Source: Actinocrispum wychmicini (GTDB lineage Bacteria; Actinomycetota; Actinomycetes; Mycobacteriales; Pseudonocardiaceae). Taken from it: a DNA stretch of 64,000 nucleotides. The stretch is taken from NCBI RefSeq assembly GCF_004345645.1, contig NZ_SLWS01000004.1, positions 62,001 through 126,000 of the forward strand. The letters run 5' to 3'. The position numbers were made by a program, and so were the translations under genes. The notes below the pieces were generated by a model. The model was not told the DNA's origin, ran no database searches, and saw only the letters and a program-made list of their open reading frames with translations. Of the stretch, positions 63,888 through 64,000 are shown piece after piece (within the stretch, counting starts at the first letter, position 1; every line of letters begins with the position of its first letter).

Positions 63888-64000
63888 ATGTTCGGTTTCC
63901 GTCGGTTATGGGCTTCGTGGCGTTTTGCGCGTCTGGTGGCGATTGTTGCCGCAGTGGTGGTCGCGGCCGGGGTGTTGACCTCGGCGGCCGCGCAGGTGGC
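63888..64000 (+). CDS. N-terminus of an exported protein, cut by the window end
   Basis: ATG 63888 with GAGGTG upstream opens a frame reading MFGFRRLWASWRFARLVAIVAAVVVAAGV and on to TSAAAQV: a basic start, one hydrophobic stretch and an Ala-rich cleavage zone, that is, a signal peptide. Only 37 residues are visible, so the product is unknown. Confidence 0.6.
   Translation, partial: MFGFRRLWASWRFARLVAIVAAVVVAAGVLTSAAAQV

Overview
The window is high-GC actinomycete DNA. GTG and TTG starts, overlapping ATGA/GTGA stop-start junctions, AfsR-like STAND proteins, CATRA/TPR-CHAT conflict genes, DUF2637 (SpdB-like) genes and an uncoded tRNA CCA all fit. A Pseudonocardiales relative is my guess; the genus cannot be read from the sequence.

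Bases 11-47266 form one integrated element of about 47.2 kb. Its left edge lies in the 3' half of a tRNA-Pro(GGG) gene that starts before the window. A 46-bp copy of that end recurs at 47221-47266. Next to the left att site is a tyrosine integrase that looks frameshifted. Near the right att site are four small replication/mobility-type genes and an apparent origin (three 13-bp iterons at exact 22-bp spacing, a fourth weaker one, and two consensus DnaA boxes). I see no FtsK/TraB translocase or relaxase, so the element looks like a replicating but transfer-deficient AICE-type island that carries defence cargo.

Cargo, left to right: a HAD 5'-nucleotidase-like gene; a PIN-like nuclease divergent from a Ser/Thr kinase; a translationally coupled four-gene operon (SNF2 helicase, giant adenine methylase, DEAD helicase with DUF1998 and a nuclease-like tail, RelE-like/UvrD helicase) resembling class I DISARM but with an A-B fusion and no phospholipase-D gene; an IS110 remnant in a gene-poor gap; a STAND NTPase convergent with a CDP-glycerol-transferase-like gene; then two convergent conflict modules. 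The plus-strand module is CATRA-associated small protein, CATRA-nucleosidase-like protein, TPR-CHAT. The minus-strand module is XRE with six membrane segments, TPR-CHAT, XRE with nucleosidase-like domain. The two modules carry parallel parts. An XRE-type operator sequence is shared between the STAND/CATRA side and the promoter of the membrane XRE gene. RNase HI with zinc-finger-like repeats and an unknown gene interrupted by an IS256-family element follow.

Right of the element, just after the original tRNA terminator, lie an intact second integrase and a frameshifted SpdB-like gene, probably remains of another element. Then come an XRE/TPR regulator, a HAD hydrolase and, from 51514 to 63421, a block of exported proteins on the minus strand: five large BNR/beta-propeller-like proteins with three small membrane or exported proteins among them. 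A plus-strand gene with a signal peptide runs off the right end.
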